NCBI GenBank assembly: GCA_003266105.1 | Contig: MVAA01000103.1 | Coordinates: 1 to 31,287, forward strand | Direction: 5' to 3' | Length of the DNA stretch: 31,287 nt | Origin: Methanosphaera sp. rholeuAM6 | GTDB lineage: Archaea; Methanobacteriota; Methanobacteria; Methanobacteriales; Methanobacteriaceae | Shown here: one piece after another, positions 24,075-31,287 of the stretch | Layout: every line of letters begins with the position of its first letter | Numbering within the stretch: the stretch's first letter is position 1 | Notes under the pieces: generated by a model | The model's database searches: none | Seen by the model: the letters and a program-made list of their open reading frames with translations, nothing else | Told to the model about the DNA's origin: nothing | Made by a program: the position numbers and the translations under genes

Positions 24075-25445
24075 ATGTCCAATCAAGACTGGAGAAAATT
24101 AATAGAAGAATGGGATAAAGAAGGAATAGTCAAGCACGTACCTGAAGAAGTAAAAAAAGAATATGAAATCAGCACATTAATGATAGAACTAGAAAAGAAA
24201 CATAAATATCCAATAATGATATTTGACAATGTTGAAGGAAACAAAATACCAGTAATTACAAATGTTTTGGGTACACGAGAAAGATTTGCCAAAGCAATGG
24301 GTGTTGAAGGAAAAAATGTGGCAGAAGAATATGCAAAACGCATAAAAAACAGAATAGATAATCAAAAAATTATAGAAAATCCTCCATTTCTGGCAAATTC
24401 TATGGTGGGGGATGATGTAGACTTATATAAATTACCAATAATCACCCATTTTCCAATTGATGCAGGGGCATATCTAACAAGTGGACTGGTAATAGCCAAA
24501 GATCCTGAAAGCGGTTCAGAAACATTGGGATTTCATCGAATGCAACTGAAAGGAAAAGATAAACTGGGAATATCATTACATTCAAGGCAAAGATTATGGG
24601 AATATTTCAGAAGAAGTGAAGAAAAAGGTGAAAACTTAGAAGCAGCAATAGTAATAGGAGTGCATCCAAATATTTCGCTAGGTTCACAGGCATTGGTACC
24701 ATATCATAAGGGAAAATATGGTGCGATTGCGGGATTATTTGGAGAAGAACTGGAAGTAGCAAATTGTACTACTGTGAATATTCAAGTTCCTGCATATGCT
24801 GAATTTGTAATCGAAGGAGAAATACTTGCAGATGTAAGGGAAAAGGAAGGACCATTTGCAGAATTTACCAATTATGCCTGTCACAGAAGTACAGAAAACC
24901 TCTTTAAAGTAAAGGCTATTCATTACAGGGAAAATCCATTATTCCATGATTTGACTCCGGGTTTTAGCAGTGAACATATAACAGTAGTTGCAATACAAAG
25001 GGAAGGTGACGTACTCAATGCACTAAGACAAACACTACCTAACGTTAAAGCAGTAAGTTGTCCGGTAAGTAGCTGTGGCATATTCCACTGTTACATTTCC
25101 ATGAAAAAGATAGCTGAAGGACAACCAATGCAGGCAGTATTTGCAGCATTTGCTGTGGATCATCATATAAAACTAGCCATAGTTGTTGACGAGGATGTGG
25201 ATGTTTTCAATGAACAGGAAGTATTATGGGCAATGGCAACTAGATTACAAGCAGATAAGGATGTCATTATCATTCCACAACACATGGGAATGGGTGAAAC
25301 ACTAGACCCATCTACTGATGAACTAAGCAGAACAAGTAAAATGGGTATCGATGCAACTAAACCACTGGAAGGATTTTCACCAAAAATAGAAATGAATTCT
25401 GATGTGGAAGAAGCCGTTAAACGATTATTTAAATACGCTGTATAA
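24075..25445 (+). CDS. UbiD-family decarboxylase (prenyl-FMN dependent)
   Basis: 456 residues. The catalytic Arg-Glu-Glu of the family is visible: Arg155 (GFHRMQLKG), Glu258 and Glu263 (EKEGPFAEF), with the metal region and C-terminal VVDEDVDVFNEQEVLWAMATR. Enzymes of this family (de)carboxylate unsaturated or aromatic acids with prenylated FMN made by UbiX, which is not in the window. In archaea one UbiD homologue decarboxylates trans-anhydromevalonate 5-phosphate in isoprenoid synthesis; this gene could be that one or a specialised paralogue. First gene of a four-gene operon. Start ATG 24075 follows AGAGGTGA; the GTG at 24066 belongs to that site. Confidence 0.93.
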   Translation: MSNQDWRKLIEEWDKEGIVKHVPEEVKKEYEISTLMIELEKKHKYPIMIFDNVEGNKIPVITNVLGTRERFAKAMGVEGKNVAEEYAKRIKNRIDNQKIIENPPFLANSMVGDDVDLYKLPIITHFPIDAGAYLTSGLVIAKDPESGSETLGFHRMQLKGKDKLGISLHSRQRLWEYFRRSEEKGENLEAAIVIGVHPNISLGSQALVPYHKGKYGAIAGLFGEELEVANCTTVNIQVPAYAEFVIEGEILADVREKEGPFAEFTNYACHRSTENLFKVKAIHYRENPLFHDLTPGFSSEHITVVAIQREGDVLNALRQTLPNVKAVSCPVSSCGIFHCYISMKKIAEGQPMQAVFAAFAVDHHIKLAIVVDEDVDVFNEQEVLWAMATRLQADKDVIIIPQHMGMGETLDPSTDELSRTSKMGIDATKPLEGFSPKIEMNSDVEEAVKRLFKYAV

Positions 25446-25455
25446 GGGGGATTAT

Positions 25456-27531
25456 ATGATAAAAATAGCTATAGATACAGGGGGAACATTTACTGATTAT
25501 ACTTCAGTGGGAAGCATGAACTCTGATGAGGAGAAAAAGATATTCATAAAAAATCCTACAAATCATCAAAATCCGGCATTGGGTATTGTCTATGGTTTAA
25601 AAGAACTTGCTAAAAGTTGGGAAGTAAGTCTTGAGGAACTGTTATCAAACACTTCTCAGATTAGTCATGGAACTACGTTAGCACTTAATGCACTAATAGA
25701 AAAGAAAGGTGTTAAAACGGCATTGTTCACAACCGAAGGATTTAGGGATGCACTTGAAATAAGACGTTCACAACTGGATAACCAATGGGATATTAGAGCA
25801 GTAACACCACCTGTATTGGTTCCACGTAGATTACGAATTGGTATTAAAGAACGTGTGAAGTATGATGGAACAATCATCAAGCAATTGGATGAAGAATCTG
25901 TAAGAAAAGCATGCCAGAAATGTAAAAAAGAAGGGGTTAAATCAATAGCAGTATGTTTTTTATTCAGTTTCCTAAATCCACATAACGAACAGCGAGTTAG
26001 GGATATAATTAATGAAGAACTTCCGGAAGTATTTGTCTCTTTATCCAGTGATGTGTCACCACAAATAAGGGAATACGAAAGAACTACAACTACTGTTATC
26101 AATGCATATGTTACACCAATAGTTTCCACGTATTTGGAAGATTTGAGAAGCAGGTTGTCTGAATATGGATGGAATAAGCCGATTAATATAATGATGAATA
26201 GTGGTGGACTGTCCGATATTCCTACAATGAATAAGATATCTGCCAAATCATTGTTATCAGGACCTGCCGGTGGAGGAATTGGAAACCAAAATCTCAGTAA
26301 ATTATTGGATAATGAACATTTAGTTCTGGGAGACATGGGTGGTACAAGCTTTGATTTACATATCATAGACAATAACGAAACAAAATTAGTGCCTGAATCA
26401 CGTATAGAAGGTTATCCTATTACATTGCCAATGATGGATATTCATTCAATTGGTGCTGGTGGAGGAAGTATAATAAGTGTTGATGAAAGTAAAAGAGTTC
26501 TTATAGGTCCTGAAAGTGCTGGTAGTGTACCTGGTCCTGCATGTTATAATCTAGGAGGTACTAAACCTACGATTACCGATGTTTTATTGGTGTTGGGATT
26601 GATAGATGAAAGCAATTTTCTTGGAGGCAAATTCGAGTTATCAAAAGAAAAGGCCGTAAATGCCATTGAAGAGTATGTTGCTAAAGCATTGGATATAAGT
26701 GTTGTTGAAGCTTGTATTATAGTTTATAGAGTTGCAAGTGAATTGATGGCTGATTCGTTACGACTGATAACTATGCAAAGGGGTAATGATCCAAGAGAGT
26801 ATAGTTTAGTCGGCAGTGGTGGAGCATTTGGTTTATTTGCATGCAACATAATGGATTCACTTAACATGAGGGAAGTTTTAGTACCTGTTCAAGGTCCAGT
26901 ATTCTGTAGCTGGGGTATGTTGGGAGCAAAAAGAAGATATGATATTACACGTAGCTTCTTTATGGAAAAACAGGATTGGGACTCAGATAAACTTAATGAA
27001 ATAATCTCTTCCATGAAGGGTGATTGTGAAGATGAACTTCTGAAACTTGGTGTTTCATTGGAAAACTGTTCTTTTGATTTAAACTTAGAGATAAGATATA
27101 TCGGTCAGCATCATGAAATAAGTATACCAGTGGATAAGCTGGAATTTAATGATGGTGACCTTGAAATTATTGATGAATTATTCCATGATACTCATTATGA
27201 TATTTACCAGTATTCACAACTGGAAAATGATTGGGAAATAATTAACCTGCATTTGGCAGGATATGAAAAAGATTTATATAATCCATTATTTAATTTTGAA
27301 GATAATAATGTGGATAATTATATTGTCAGGATACCTGGAGAATCATTTAATGTGGATGGTAAAACGGAAGTTAACGTATATTCTGAAACAGATCTTATTA
27401 ATGAAATAAGTGGTCCTGCATTAATAAACTTTGATTATACGAGTATATTGGTTCCAAAAGGATTTAAATCAAATATTGTGGATAATGGTATATTAAGTAT
27501 CAGCAAAACGGTTATGGAGGAACAATTATGA
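25456..27531 (+). CDS. hydantoinase/oxoprolinase HyuA-type subunit
   Basis: 691 residues. An ASKHA-type ATP-binding start IAIDTGGTFTD, then SHGTTLALNALIEKKG, LSGPAGGGIGN, GDMGGTSFDL, and PGPACYNLGGTKPTITD are all family motifs. With HyuB it forms ATP-dependent enzymes such as 5-oxoprolinase, N-methylhydantoinase and acetophenone carboxylase; the substrate cannot be read from sequence. Ten bases separate it from the ubiD stop, with GGGGGAT as ribosome binding site, and its last four bases overlap hyuB (ATGA). An in-frame start at 25402 would run into ubiD. Confidence 0.94.
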   Translation: MIKIAIDTGGTFTDYTSVGSMNSDEEKKIFIKNPTNHQNPALGIVYGLKELAKSWEVSLEELLSNTSQISHGTTLALNALIEKKGVKTALFTTEGFRDALEIRRSQLDNQWDIRAVTPPVLVPRRLRIGIKERVKYDGTIIKQLDEESVRKACQKCKKEGVKSIAVCFLFSFLNPHNEQRVRDIINEELPEVFVSLSSDVSPQIREYERTTTTVINAYVTPIVSTYLEDLRSRLSEYGWNKPINIMMNSGGLSDIPTMNKISAKSLLSGPAGGGIGNQNLSKLLDNEHLVLGDMGGTSFDLHIIDNNETKLVPESRIEGYPITLPMMDIHSIGAGGGSIISVDESKRVLIGPESAGSVPGPACYNLGGTKPTITDVLLVLGLIDESNFLGGKFELSKEKAVNAIEEYVAKALDISVVEACIIVYRVASELMADSLRLITMQRGNDPREYSLVGSGGAFGLFACNIMDSLNMREVLVPVQGPVFCSWGMLGAKRRYDITRSFFMEKQDWDSDKLNEIISSMKGDCEDELLKLGVSLENCSFDLNLEIRYIGQHHEISIPVDKLEFNDGDLEIIDELFHDTHYDIYQYSQLENDWEIINLHLAGYEKDLYNPLFNFEDNNVDNYIVRIPGESFNVDGKTEVNVYSETDLINEISGPALINFDYTSILVPKGFKSNIVDNGILSISKTVMEEQL

Positions 27532-29255
27532 AAACAGAGGATATTATTAATAGAACTGTAATTACTAACAGGTTGGATAGTATAACTGAGGAAATGGGTA
27601 TTTCTTTGGAACATTCAGCACATTCACCTATATTTGCTGAAGCCTGTGATTTTGCCTGCTGTATCTGTGATTATAAAGGTGATCTTGTTTCTCAATTAAG
27701 TGGTATTCCAATTCTGGCTACTGCAGGTTCATTTAGTGTAAAAAGTGTTATTAAAAAATATGGTGATGATATACATGAAGGTGATGCTTTCATAATAAAT
27801 GATCCATATGATGGTGGAAATCATTTACCTGATATTGGAATCATAACACCCGTATTTTATGATAATGAATTATTGTTTTTTTGTGTAAGCAGAGCACATC
27901 ATGGTGACATAGGTGGTTCAACTGCAGGTAGTTATAATCCAAAGGCAACTGAAATATTTCAAGAAGGAATAAGAATCCATCCAACAAGAATTGTTAAAAA
28001 CAATGAGATTATAAACGATATTTTAGATTTAATTATTCTCAATACTAGGAATCCTTCAATGCTAAAAAGTGATTTGTTGGCTCAGATGGGTTCCAATAAT
28101 GTTGCCAGAAATAGGCTTGAAAAAATGATTGATGAATATGGTAATGATGTAGTTAAAAGTGTTGTAGAAGAAAATCTTAAACAGGCTGAACTGTTAACAA
28201 GAAAACGTATAGGTGAAGTTCCTGATGGAGAATATACAGCATATTCCTTTATTGATGATGATGGTTTCCAGAAGGAAGCAATTAAGATAAATGTTACAGT
28301 TAAAATTGATGGTGAATCTTTGACTGTAGATTTTACTGGTACTGATAAACAGGTGAAAGGATTCGTTAATACATCTGTAGTTACTGCAACCGCTGCAAGT
28401 GGTATTGCTTCTTTATGGTTTTTAGGTTCTGATATACCACGTAATGGTGGAGCTTTCAATGCCATTGATGTTGTTTTACCTAAAGGTTCTCTTGTCAATC
28501 CATATGAACCTGCTCCTATGACATTATCTACCTTAACTCCCGGTAGTGAAATTATTGGAACTATATTTAAAGCTTTAAATAAAGCAATTCCTGATAGATT
28601 ACCTGCAGGATATGGTAATTACATTGGTCCTTCATATTATGGTATTGATCCACGTAATAGACGTTTTTATGTTGGTTTTTCATTTTGCTCTCTTGGCAGT
28701 GGTGGAGCAATGAAAGGTTTAGATGGTAAAGCATATATGTCTCCGATGTCAAATTATGGTGGTGTCAAAGCTCCGAATATTGAATCTAATGAAGTTCAAT
28801 ATCCACATATTACTTTACGTCATGAAATGGAATGTGATACTGCAGGTGCCGGAGAATTTCGTGGCGGTGCAGGTATTGATTATGCATTCCAGATTTATGA
28901 TGAAGGTAGTGAAATTGTAATGTTTGGTGATGGTATCAATAATCCTCCTTATGCTTTAAATGGTGGAAAAGAGGGTTCTTTTAATAAGCCATTGCTATAT
29001 CATGATGGTAAATGGATACAGACCGAATCAAAGGAACATCCTCGTAAAATATCTAAGGGTGATATAATTAATATTCATTCTGCCGGTGGCGGAGGTTACG
29101 GAAATCCGTTTGAACGTGATGTAAATATGGTTTTAAATGATTATCTTGATGATATTATCAGTAAAGAGTCTGCTTTAGATATTTATGGTGTCAAAATTAA
29201 TGATGATGAAACTATAGATATGGATGAAACAATGAGAATACGGGGTATAATGTAA
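27528..29255 (+). CDS. hydantoinase/oxoprolinase HyuB-type subunit
   Basis: 575 residues, the usual HyuB length. The motifs HSPIFAEACDFACCICD, NDPYDGGNHLPDIG, RAHHGDIGGSTAGS, RGGAGIDYAF and the C-terminal SAGGGGYGNPFERD are intact. It is the partner of HyuA, to which it is coupled by an ATGA overlap; GGAGGAAC precedes the start. The next gene begins at its stop codon (TAATG). The substrate is unknown; co-occurrence with UbiD suggests a shared metabolite. Confidence 0.94.
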   Translation: MKTEDIINRTVITNRLDSITEEMGISLEHSAHSPIFAEACDFACCICDYKGDLVSQLSGIPILATAGSFSVKSVIKKYGDDIHEGDAFIINDPYDGGNHLPDIGIITPVFYDNELLFFCVSRAHHGDIGGSTAGSYNPKATEIFQEGIRIHPTRIVKNNEIINDILDLIILNTRNPSMLKSDLLAQMGSNNVARNRLEKMIDEYGNDVVKSVVEENLKQAELLTRKRIGEVPDGEYTAYSFIDDDGFQKEAIKINVTVKIDGESLTVDFTGTDKQVKGFVNTSVVTATAASGIASLWFLGSDIPRNGGAFNAIDVVLPKGSLVNPYEPAPMTLSTLTPGSEIIGTIFKALNKAIPDRLPAGYGNYIGPSYYGIDPRNRRFYVGFSFCSLGSGGAMKGLDGKAYMSPMSNYGGVKAPNIESNEVQYPHITLRHEMECDTAGAGEFRGGAGIDYAFQIYDEGSEIVMFGDGINNPPYALNGGKEGSFNKPLLYHDGKWIQTESKEHPRKISKGDIINIHSAGGGGYGNPFERDVNMVLNDYLDDIISKESALDIYGVKINDDETIDMDETMRIRGIM

Positions 29256-29596
29256 TGTATAAGTTTTCACTTGGTTGTGGCAATACAGAAGTGGATTATG
29301 AATTATCTCAAATGGGTAAAGATTATAGGATAAGCATTACTGGGGGTATGATTCATATTGGTGGTGTTGCCTTAGTTAGTATGGGTAATTATGATCTTTT
29401 ATCTGTTGAGAATCATAAGGAATATGAAATTATTGAGCCTTTAGCTCAAAAGCTGACTAAATATACCGAAAATACTTTTCTCATTGTTGCCGGGATACAC
29501 GTTGATAATATTACTTTAAATGAAATTAAGGAAATAATTGAGAACAATAAAATCGCTATTGCTATGATAGATGATTACTTCTCATTAAGAAGATAA
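29255..29596 (+). CDS. LpdD-like protein, probable prenyl-FMN chaperone
   Basis: 113 residues. GGMIHIGGVAL (30-40), a central SVENHKEYEIIEPLAQKLTK and AGIHVDNITLNEIKEI (79-94) match, from memory, the small LpdD family. LpdD is encoded next to the UbiD-type gallate decarboxylase in lactobacilli and is thought to help load or protect prenyl-FMN. Its place at the end of a ubiD operon fits. The start overlaps the hyuB stop by one base (TAATG), so translation is coupled. The family assignment is good; the function is by analogy. Confidence 0.75.
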   Translation: MYKFSLGCGNTEVDYELSQMGKDYRISITGGMIHIGGVALVSMGNYDLLSVENHKEYEIIEPLAQKLTKYTENTFLIVAGIHVDNITLNEIKEIIENNKIAIAMIDDYFSLRR

Positions 29597-29608
29597 TTAT
29601 TTCATAAA

Positions 29609-29757
29609 TTTAGGTTTACATAAATAATACTCCTCTTTTTTTATATATTTTTAGTTAAGACTAATTCTATACTAATGAATTTAGTTAAGACTAACAATTA
29701 TGCAATGAATTTAGTTTTAACTAACATTTACTTTCTAAAATTTAGTTTAACGTAAAA
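29609..29757. repeat. array of dyads with 30-bp period upstream of the CDF gene
   Basis: TTAGTTAAGACTAA at 29651 and 29681, TTAGTTTTAACTAA at 29711 and TTAGTTTAACGTAA at 29742 start 30, 30 and 31 bp apart; a weaker copy (TTTAGGTTTACATAAA) lies at 29609. Each is a TTAGT...ACTAA dyad. The array ends just before the TATA box, so it is a likely multi-site operator. The shape is like DtxR/MntR-type sites (inference). Confidence 0.65.
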
Positions 29758-29766
29758 TAAAGTACC

Positions 29767-29776
29767 TTTATAAATA
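29767..29776 (+). promoter_or_regulatory. TATA box of the CDF gene
   Basis: TTTATAAATA directly downstream of the dyad array. Transcription would start near 29795, leaving about 30 nt before the ATG. Confidence 0.6.
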
Positions 29777-29824
29777 ACTAGTATGATATATAAATTTAAA
29801 GGTAATATCATAAGAGGAAATTAT

Positions 29825-30739
29825 ATGGATAATTATTTTGATAGGGTTAGAAAAGTATTATTGATAGTACTAATGTCTAATCTTATATTGGGTTTAGTAA
29901 AAGTTTTATATGGGTACAATACCAACGTTTTAAGTATAACTGCAGATGGATATGATTCCTTATTGGATGCTTTAACCAATATTGTGGGAATAGTGGCCGT
30001 ATACATTTCAGGTAAACCTTCTAATGCACAGCATAGATATGGTCTTACCAAAGTAGAAACATTTGCTTCAATAATGATTTCTTGTACGTTGTTTTTAGTT
30101 GCATATGAAATAGTAACAGCGGCAGTTGATAGATTTTTTAACAACATCATTCCGGTAATAGATGTATCTACATATGCTGTATTAATAATAACATTAATCT
30201 TAACCATTCTGGTATCCCGTTACGAAAAAAAGATGGGAGAAAAATTCAATAGTGATCTATTAATATCTGACAGTGAACACATTAAAAGTGATGCACTGGC
30301 TACTGGTATAATTATACTAAGTTTATTCTTTATACAAAACGGATTAACCATTTTAGATCCAATATTATCATTAGGAATATCTTTATTGATTATTAAAACA
30401 GGAATATCCATTATGAAAACCAATTTAGATATTTTATTGGATGTAAATATAATTAACTGTGATGAAATTGCCCAAGAAGTTAGACAAATCTATGGAGTTA
30501 ATCATGTCCATAATATAAGATCTAGAGGTACAAAATCATCAGTTTATCTAGATATGCATTTAGTGGTTGATAATCATTTATCAATTAATCAGGCTGACCA
30601 CATATCCAGATCTTGTAAAAACACGTTATATGCTAAATATCCGGAGATTAAGGATATTTTAATCCAAATTGAACCATCACGTGGTTTATATGATGAAATA
30701 CATTATAAAGATATTAAGAACAAGAAATATAGTTTTTAA
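29825..30739 (+). CDS. cation diffusion facilitator (CDF) metal exporter
   Basis: 304 residues with six membrane helices and a C-terminal cytosolic domain (about 205-290). The transport site is Asp44 and Asp48 in helix 2 (DSLLDALTN) and His152 and Asp156 in helix 5 (EHIKSD), the same DD-HD set as E. coli YiiP, which moves Zn, Fe and Cd. Exported metal here could be Zn, Fe, Mn, Co or Ni. AGAGGAAAT before the ATG at 29825 fixes the start; a start at 29783 would add a polar tail. Regulated probably through the dyad array. Confidence 0.92.
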   Translation: MDNYFDRVRKVLLIVLMSNLILGLVKVLYGYNTNVLSITADGYDSLLDALTNIVGIVAVYISGKPSNAQHRYGLTKVETFASIMISCTLFLVAYEIVTAAVDRFFNNIIPVIDVSTYAVLIITLILTILVSRYEKKMGEKFNSDLLISDSEHIKSDALATGIIILSLFFIQNGLTILDPILSLGISLLIIKTGISIMKTNLDILLDVNIINCDEIAQEVRQIYGVNHVHNIRSRGTKSSVYLDMHLVVDNHLSINQADHISRSCKNTLYAKYPEIKDILIQIEPSRGLYDEIHYKDIKNKKYSF

Positions 30740-30826
30740 TATTTAATTTTTTTTAACTATTATAATTTGTATATAATTTGTACATATTAGATACATTTAA
30801 ATACAATGAGAATAAAACAATTAGTT

Positions 30827-30845
30827 GTGTACAATAAATGTACAC
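30827..30845. promoter_or_regulatory. GTGTACA dyad
   Basis: GTGTACA (30827-30833) and TGTACAC (30839-30845) are perfect inverted copies five bases apart, about 25 bp upstream of a TATA-like box (ATATATAA, 30870-30877). Possibly an operator. Confidence 0.35.
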
Positions 30846-30899
30846 ATATAAATCCATAATAAAAAAACATATATAAACGAATTGATAATCACCCATTAT

Positions 30900-31075
30900 A
30901 TATGTAAATCATTGAAAGCCTTAAATAGACTGAGAATTAAATTTCTCAAAAAAAAGCCTCTTAATTAATGAGTTGAAACTTAAAATGAAAGGTAAATGCA
31001 CATAAAATAAGAGATTTTGAGTTTCAATAAACATAAGTTAAATTATAAAAACTTATTATTCTTTTTTTTATTTTT
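30900..31075 (+). ncRNA. candidate small RNA
   Basis: A TATA-like box at 30870-30877 predicts a start near 30900. TGAGAA/TTCTCA (30931, 30943) make a small stem; TTGAAACTTAAAAT (30973-30986) pairs with ATTTTGAGTTTCAA (31014-31027) over 14 bp with one G-U pair. Two long T-runs (31062-31077) follow and would end the transcript. No ORF. No known family was recognised. Confidence 0.3.
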
Positions 31076-31210
31076 TTAAGAGAGTTTGCAACAATTATGC
31101 GAAATAGTGTCTTGTTGAGTCCTCTGATTATAAGTAATTGTCATAAGGGATTAACAGTATATTTTATATCATGTTTTATTTTTTTTATAATAATATTTTG
31201 TTTTGTTTTT

Positions 31211-31287
31211 TTATTCATTGTTTTCACGTACAATACGTTCCAATTTACGACTAGTATGATACCTTGAACCTCTCCATCTTGTAGAAG
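31211..31287 (-). CDS. C-terminal end of a gene leaving the window
   Basis: The minus strand has an open frame entering from the right edge and ending in TAA at 31211-31213. The visible 24 residues (about STRWRGSRYHTSRKLERI, then VRENNE) are basic, like a nucleic-acid-binding tail. No family can be named from so little; a T-rich terminator follows. The frame could be chance. Confidence 0.4.
   Translation of the reverse strand, partial: STRWRGSRYHTSRKLERIVRENNE

Larger units (their letters stand above)
30740..31210. other. 470-bp gap with possible small RNA
   Basis: No ORF of note. It holds the GTGTACA dyad, a TATA-like box, the candidate RNA at 30900-31075, and further short inverted repeats (CAACAA/TTGTTG at 31089 and 31112; ACAATTA/TAATTGT at 31091 and 31135). 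The last 30 bases are a T-rich terminator-like tract for either direction. Confidence 0.4.

Noticed and set aside
25402..25455. Longer HyuA start inside ubiD
   Set aside because: The family begins at the IAIDTGGTFTD strand; GGGGGAT lies just before the ATG at 25456.
25665..26372. Long antisense frame of 235 codons in hyuA
   Set aside because: It is a shadow of the hyuA codon pattern, has no ribosome binding site and no recognisable domain.
30900..31075. CRISPR repeat
   Set aside because: The GTTGAAACTTAAAAT-like sequence is reminiscent of archaeal repeats but occurs once plus one inverted copy, with no regular spacing.

Overview
The window looks like a chromosome segment of a methanogenic archaeon of the Methanobacteriales, most like Methanosphaera or Methanobrevibacter. 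This is inferred from very AT-rich DNA, TATA-box promoters, GGTGAT/GAGGT-type ribosome binding sites directly before ATG, a coenzyme M synthesis gene (comB), a CbiM/NikM metal transporter, and many small hypothetical proteins seen in that group. No rRNA, tRNA, insertion sequence or CRISPR array was recognised.

Layout. 1-4.3 kb: gene-poor left end with a loxP/dif-like palindrome, a SAP-domain protein that may lack its C-terminal half, a possible non-coding transcript, a short-chain dehydrogenase, a ketopantoate-reductase-family gene and a helical hypothetical. 4.6-8.4 kb: a 718-residue GNAT/zinc-ribbon/SAP-like protein, a tail-anchored coiled-coil protein and two small proteins. 8.4-10.6 kb: comB, then ribB under a clear FMN riboswitch, then a small membrane protein. 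10.6-14.3 kb: an orphan SWIM zinc-finger protein, a hypothetical, a secreted protein and a zinc-ribbon/Q-N-rich/TM2-like membrane protein. 14.4-16.9 kb: cbiM, a small winged-helix protein, a carboxymuconolactone-decarboxylase-like protein and a VOC protein. 16.9-19.6 kb: a compact five-gene minus-strand operon (XRE repressor, ImmA/IrrE metalloprotease, PIN-like nuclease, GyrI-like protein, LOG-family protein), divergent from a DnaQ-type exonuclease (19.7-20.7 kb). 20.9-23.8 kb: AzgA-type purine permease, DUF2085, Tag glycosylase, DUF2284. 24.1-29.6 kb: a tight four-gene operon of UbiD-family decarboxylase, HyuA, HyuB and an LpdD-like probable prenyl-FMN chaperone. 29.6-30.7 kb: a cation diffusion facilitator behind an array of dyads spaced 30 bp apart. 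30.8-31.3 kb: a possible small RNA and the C-terminus of a gene leaving the window.

Most interesting parts: the XRE-ImmA-PIN-GyrI-LOG operon, which looks like a stress or defence switch with an enzyme tail; the UbiD-HyuA-HyuB-LpdD operon, a prenyl-FMN decarboxylase tied to an ATP-dependent hydantoinase/carboxylase pair, with a near-perfect dyad ahead of its promoter; and the FMN riboswitch on ribB in an archaeon, linking flavin supply to FMN-derived cofactor use. Several metal-related genes (cbiM, CDF exporter) have operator-like repeats resembling ArsR/SmtB or DtxR-type sites. All functions are from reading motifs; no searches were run.
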